Assembly: GCF_003259365.1 (NCBI RefSeq)
Contig: NZ_QLLY01000020.1
Span: forward strand, 62,001-126,000
Direction of reading: 5' to 3'
Origin: Streptomyces sp. PsTaAH-137
GTDB lineage: Bacteria > Actinomycetota > Actinomycetes > Streptomycetales > Streptomycetaceae
Length of the DNA stretch: 64,000 nt
Of the stretch, positions 61,277-64,000 are shown in pieces; the first letter of the stretch is position 1, and the number at the start of each line of letters is the position of its first letter. The notes beneath the pieces are model-generated. The model made no database searches, was not told the origin of the DNA, and worked only from the letters and a program-made list of their open reading frames with translations. The translations under genes were made by a program, and so were the position numbers.

Positions 61277-62908
61277 ATGAGCAGCAGCCCGAGCGAACAC
61301 ACCGGCGGTACCACCGGCGAACTCGACGATTCCTTTCACGTCTTCGACACCACGCTGCGCGACGGCGCACAGCGCGAGGGCATCAACCTCACCGTCGCGG
61401 ACAAGCTGACCATCGCCCGGCACCTGGACGACTTCGGCGTGGGCTTCATCGAGGGCGGCTGGCCCGGTGCCAACCCCCGCGACACCGAGTTCTTCGCCCG
61501 CGCGCAGGACGAGATCGACTTCAAGCACGCCCAGCTGGTCGCCTTCGGCGCGACCCGCAGGGCCGGCGCGAAGGCCAGTGAGGACCCGCAGGTCAAGGCG
61601 CTGCTCGACTCGGGCGCCCCGGTGATCACGCTGGTCGCCAAGTCCCACGACCGGCACGTCGAACTGGCGCTGCGCACCACCCTCGACGAGAACCTGGAGA
61701 TGGTCCGCGACACCGTCTCCCACCTGGTCGCCCAGGGCCGCCGCGTCTTCGTCGACTGCGAGCACTTCTTCGACGGCTACCGCGCCAACCCCGCGTACGC
61801 CAAGGCCGTCGTCCGCGCCGCGCACGAGGCCGGCGCCTCGGTCGTCGTGCTCTGCGACACCAACGGCGGGATGCTCCCCGCCCAGGTCCAGGCGATCACG
61901 CACACCGTCCTCGACGACACCGGCGCCCGGCTCGGCATCCACGCCCAGGACGACACCGGCTGCGCCGTCGCCAACACCCTCGCCGCCGTCGACGCCGGCG
62001 CCACCCACGTCCAGTGCACGGCCAACGGCTACGGCGAGCGGGTCGGCAACTCCAACCTGTTCCCGGTCGTCGCCGCCCTGGAGCTGAAGTACGGCAAGAA
62101 GGTGCTGCCCGAGGGCGCGCTGACCGAGATGACCCGCATCTCGCACGCCATCGCCGAGGTCGTGAACCTCACCCCGTCCACGCACCAGCCCTACGTCGGC
62201 GTCTCCGCGTTCGCCCACAAGGCGGGCCTGCACGCCTCCGCCATCAAGGTCGACCCCGACCTGTACCAGCACATCGACCCCGAGCTGGTCGGCAACCGCA
62301 TCCGCATGCTGGTCTCCGACATGGCGGGCCGCGCCTCCATCGAGCTCAAGGGCAAGGAGCTCGGCGTCGACCTCGGCGGCGACCGCGAGCTCGTCGGCCG
62401 GGTCGTGGAGCGGGTCAAGGAGCGCGAGCTCCAGGGCTACACGTACGAGGCCGCCGACGCCTCCTTCGAGCTGCTGCTCCGCGAGGAGGCCGAGGGCCGG
62501 GCGCGGCGCTACTTCCGCGTCGAGTCCTGGCGGGCCATCGTCGAGGACCGCCCCGACGGCACCCACGCCAACGAGGCCACCGTGAAGCTCTGGGCCAAGG
62601 GCGAGCGCATCGTCGCCACGGCCGAGGGCAACGGCCCGGTCAACGCCCTGGACCGCGCCCTGCGCGTCGGCCTGGAGCGGATCTACCCGCAGCTCGCCAA
62701 GCTGGAACTGGTCGACTACAAGGTCCGCATCCTGGAGGGCAAGCACGGCACGTCCTCCACGACCCGCGTCCTGATCTCCACGACCGACGGCTCCGACCAG
62801 TGGTCCACGGTCGGAGTCGCCGAGAACGTCATCGCGGCGTCTTGGGGGGCTCTGGAGGACGCGGTCACGTACGGTCTGCTGCGCGCTGGGGTCGAGCCGG
62901 TCGAGTAG
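61277..62908 (+). CDS. cimA: Citramalate synthase
   Basis: A 543-residue enzyme of the LeuA/CimA family that condenses acetyl-CoA and pyruvate to (R)-citramalate, a route to 2-oxobutyrate and isoleucine. The catalytic barrel opens with FDTTLRDGAQREGINL near residue 28. HAQDDTGCAVANTLAAVDAGATHVQCTANGYGERVGN (residues ~218-254) holds the HxH-type metal/acyl site region and GxGER motif. HKAGLHASAIKVDPDLYQHI marks the CimA/TIM00977 subgroup, and a C-terminal LeuA-type allosteric domain is present. ATG 61277 follows AGGAG at 10 nt; ATG 61214 would add 21 residues and overlap leader sequence. Confidence 0.94.
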   Translation: MSSSPSEHTGGTTGELDDSFHVFDTTLRDGAQREGINLTVADKLTIARHLDDFGVGFIEGGWPGANPRDTEFFARAQDEIDFKHAQLVAFGATRRAGAKASEDPQVKALLDSGAPVITLVAKSHDRHVELALRTTLDENLEMVRDTVSHLVAQGRRVFVDCEHFFDGYRANPAYAKAVVRAAHEAGASVVVLCDTNGGMLPAQVQAITHTVLDDTGARLGIHAQDDTGCAVANTLAAVDAGATHVQCTANGYGERVGNSNLFPVVAALELKYGKKVLPEGALTEMTRISHAIAEVVNLTPSTHQPYVGVSAFAHKAGLHASAIKVDPDLYQHIDPELVGNRIRMLVSDMAGRASIELKGKELGVDLGGDRELVGRVVERVKERELQGYTYEAADASFELLLREEAEGRARRYFRVESWRAIVEDRPDGTHANEATVKLWAKGERIVATAEGNGPVNALDRALRVGLERIYPQLAKLELVDYKVRILEGKHGTSSTTRVLISTTDGSDQWSTVGVAENVIAASWGALEDAVTYGLLRAGVEPVE

Positions 62909-62928
62909 GTCCGGTTGCCAGGAGCGAG

Positions 62929-62977
62929 GTCACGGGGCTCCGCCCCGGACCCCGCTCCTCAATCGCCGGAGGGGCTT
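62929..62977. repeat. Repeat family B, copy 3
   Basis: A 49-bp element that is the exact reverse complement of 55335-55383. It lies between cimA and the convergent glycosidase and its internal GGGGCTCC...GGACCCC pairing may terminate transcription. Confidence 0.85.
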
Positions 62978-62980
62978 CAA

Positions 62981-64000
62981 TTACTGGAGCGTCCACTTCT
63001 GATTGCCGGCCCCCGTGCACGCCCAGAGCTGCATGGTGACCCCGTCGGCCGACGAATTCCCGGTCGCGTCAAGGCACTTGTCGGCCGGTGCGTTCACCAG
63101 GTCGCCCGACGATTCGAGCCGCCACTGCTGCGCGCCCGAGCCGTTGCAGTCGTAGAGCTGGACCTTCGCGCCGTTCGCCGTCGAACCCCCGGACACGTCG
63201 AGGCACTTGCCCAGCGCGCGCACGGTGCCGTCCGCCTTGAGCGTCCACGTCTGGTTCTGCGAACCGGAGTAGCAGGTCCAGAGCTGCGCGGCCGTGCCGT
63301 TGGCCGTGGAGCCGTCCTTCACGTCGAGGCACTTGTCGCCCAGGCCGTGCAGCGCGCCGGTGCGGTCGGCGGCGCCGGACTGCGTGCCGCTCCAGGTGAA
63401 CGTCGCCGACGTCTTGCCCGGCAGCGAGTAAGTGACGTGCTGGCCGCCCCAGTTGACGGTCACGTCCTTCGCTGTGGAGGCGTCGTTGTAGGCGATCAGC
63501 GCCTTCGAGCCGTCGGTGTTGCGCCAGGCGACGTTCGGCACCGTGGACGACGCGGTCGAGGCGATCCGGGACGCCCCCGGCCGGACGAACTTCGTCAGGT
63601 GGCCCATCGTGTAGTACTCGATGTTGTAGTCGACCTTGCCGCTGTTCGCGTCGCCGTTGTGGACGGTGATCAGCCCGTCGCACGTACCGCAGCCGCCGTT
63701 GTGCGGGCCGCGGTTCTGGTCCACGGCCAGCGACCACTTCGTCACCGACTTCGCCCAGTTACGGGTGTAGTCGATGATGTTCATCATGTCCTCGCGCTGC
63801 TGGTTCGCGATCCAGGTGCCGCCGGAGTGCTCGGTCTGGAAGGCGTCCAGGGACGGGTACTTGTTGTGGATCTCGGTCTGCTTGGCGACGTCGCCGCCGT
63901 AGCCGTGCCAGGCGATGCCGCCGAAGTTCGGGTGGCTGCGCACCGCCGCGTCGTCCACGGTCGGGGCGGCGTAGGAGTCGTAGGTGTCCCAGTTCCAGTC
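62981..64000 (-). CDS. GH30-type glycoside hydrolase with ricin-type CBM13 (partial, 5' end outside)
   Basis: The visible 339 residues run from beyond the window edge to a TAA stop. The first ~175 belong to a GH30 barrel and its side beta domain: WHGYGGDV, the nucleophile region DAFQTEHSGGTWI, WSLAVDQNRGPHNGGCGTC and GHLTKFVRPGASRI. A C-terminal ~130-residue ricin-B/CBM13 domain follows with three QxW-type repeats (NQTWTL, AQQWRL, NQKWTL) and repeated KCLD. GH30 enzymes act on glucans, xylans or glucosylceramide. The CBM indicates secretion and polysaccharide binding; the signal peptide is outside the window. Confidence 0.9.
   Translation of the reverse strand, partial: DWNWDTYDSYAAPTVDDAAVRSHPNFGGIAWHGYGGDVAKQTEIHNKYPSLDAFQTEHSGGTWIANQQREDMMNIIDYTRNWAKSVTKWSLAVDQNRGPHNGGCGTCDGLITVHNGDANSGKVDYNIEYYTMGHLTKFVRPGASRIASTASSTVPNVAWRNTDGSKALIAYNDASTAKDVTVNWGGQHVTYSLPGKTSATFTWSGTQSGAADRTGALHGLGDKCLDVKDGSTANGTAAQLWTCYSGSQNQTWTLKADGTVRALGKCLDVSGGSTANGAKVQLYDCNGSGAQQWRLESSGDLVNAPADKCLDATGNSSADGVTMQLWACTGAGNQKWTLQ

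Overview
The window is from a Streptomyces (or very close actinomycete) chromosome. The GC content is very high and third codon positions are almost all G or C. GTG starts are common, many starts lie about 7-8 nt behind a -10-like hexamer without a Shine-Dalgarno (leaderless style), and there are paired c-di-GMP proteins and large LuxR-type ATPases. Gene order (mnmA-ligA-rmdB-gatCAB ... cdgC-ilvBNC-serA ... leuB-ilvE ... cimA) matches, from memory, the conserved core of Streptomyces chromosomes. I see no rRNA, tRNA, CRISPR array, prophage or insertion sequence.

Region by region. 1-13.5 kb: end of mnmA, small conserved genes (DUF427, LOG-family, SDR), a core-MetE-like protein, NAD+-dependent DNA ligase, the membrane c-di-GMP phosphodiesterase RmdB, the Glu-tRNA(Gln)/Asp-tRNA(Asn) amidotransferase genes gatC-gatA-(small membrane protein)-gatB, and an ArsB/NhaD-type transporter. 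13.7-24.2 kb: an MMPL exporter overlapping an acetyltransferase, small proteins, a large LuxR/LAL regulator, a lipoprotein sugar dehydrogenase, an aldo/keto reductase and a 2-hydroxyacid dehydrogenase. 24.7-33.2 kb: CdgC (PAS-GGDEF with a degenerate EAL), then ilvB-ilvN-ilvC behind a leader-peptide attenuator, then serA. 33.2-38.5 kb: a second LAL regulator and a DHA2 MFS exporter divergent from its TetR. 38.5-42.6 kb: a PucR-type regulator divergent from the proline catabolism pair (proline dehydrogenase, P5C dehydrogenase). 42.6-50.3 kb: a quinone-oxidoreductase-like enzyme, a Tat/lipoprotein purple acid phosphatase, leuB, ilvE, and a TetX-like flavin monooxygenase with a TetR and a clear double operator.

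50.4-59.3 kb is the most interesting part. First comes an operon of fused UreA-UreB, a UreC-like hydrolase, agmatine deiminase and TetR. The UreC homologue keeps all metal ligands but has lost the flap cysteine and has a remodelled substrate pocket. No urease accessory gene is present nearby. Agmatine deiminase makes N-carbamoylputrescine, a substituted urea, so I propose the urease-like enzyme may hydrolyse that compound. Next is a 5-oxoproline (pyroglutamate) salvage island: pxpA-pxpB-pxpC divergent from a DUF969-DUF979 permease pair and pyrrolidone carboxyl peptidase, with two inverted copies of a 19-bp operator in the shared promoter region.

59.6-64 kb: an MHS-family transporter, cimA (citramalate synthase) behind its own Ile-Ile leader peptide and terminator, and the 3' part of a secreted GH30 glycosidase with a ricin-type carbohydrate-binding domain.

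Branched-chain amino acid synthesis is the metabolic theme (ilvBNC, leuB, ilvE, cimA), with translation-sensing leaders at ilvB and cimA and a short uORF before ilvE. Two families of palindromic intergenic repeats recur (arms reading TTCCCCGCGCCCCTGA, and a GC-rich module with core GGTCCGGGGCGGAGCC). Some copies supply stop codons, start regions or coding tails of adjacent genes.
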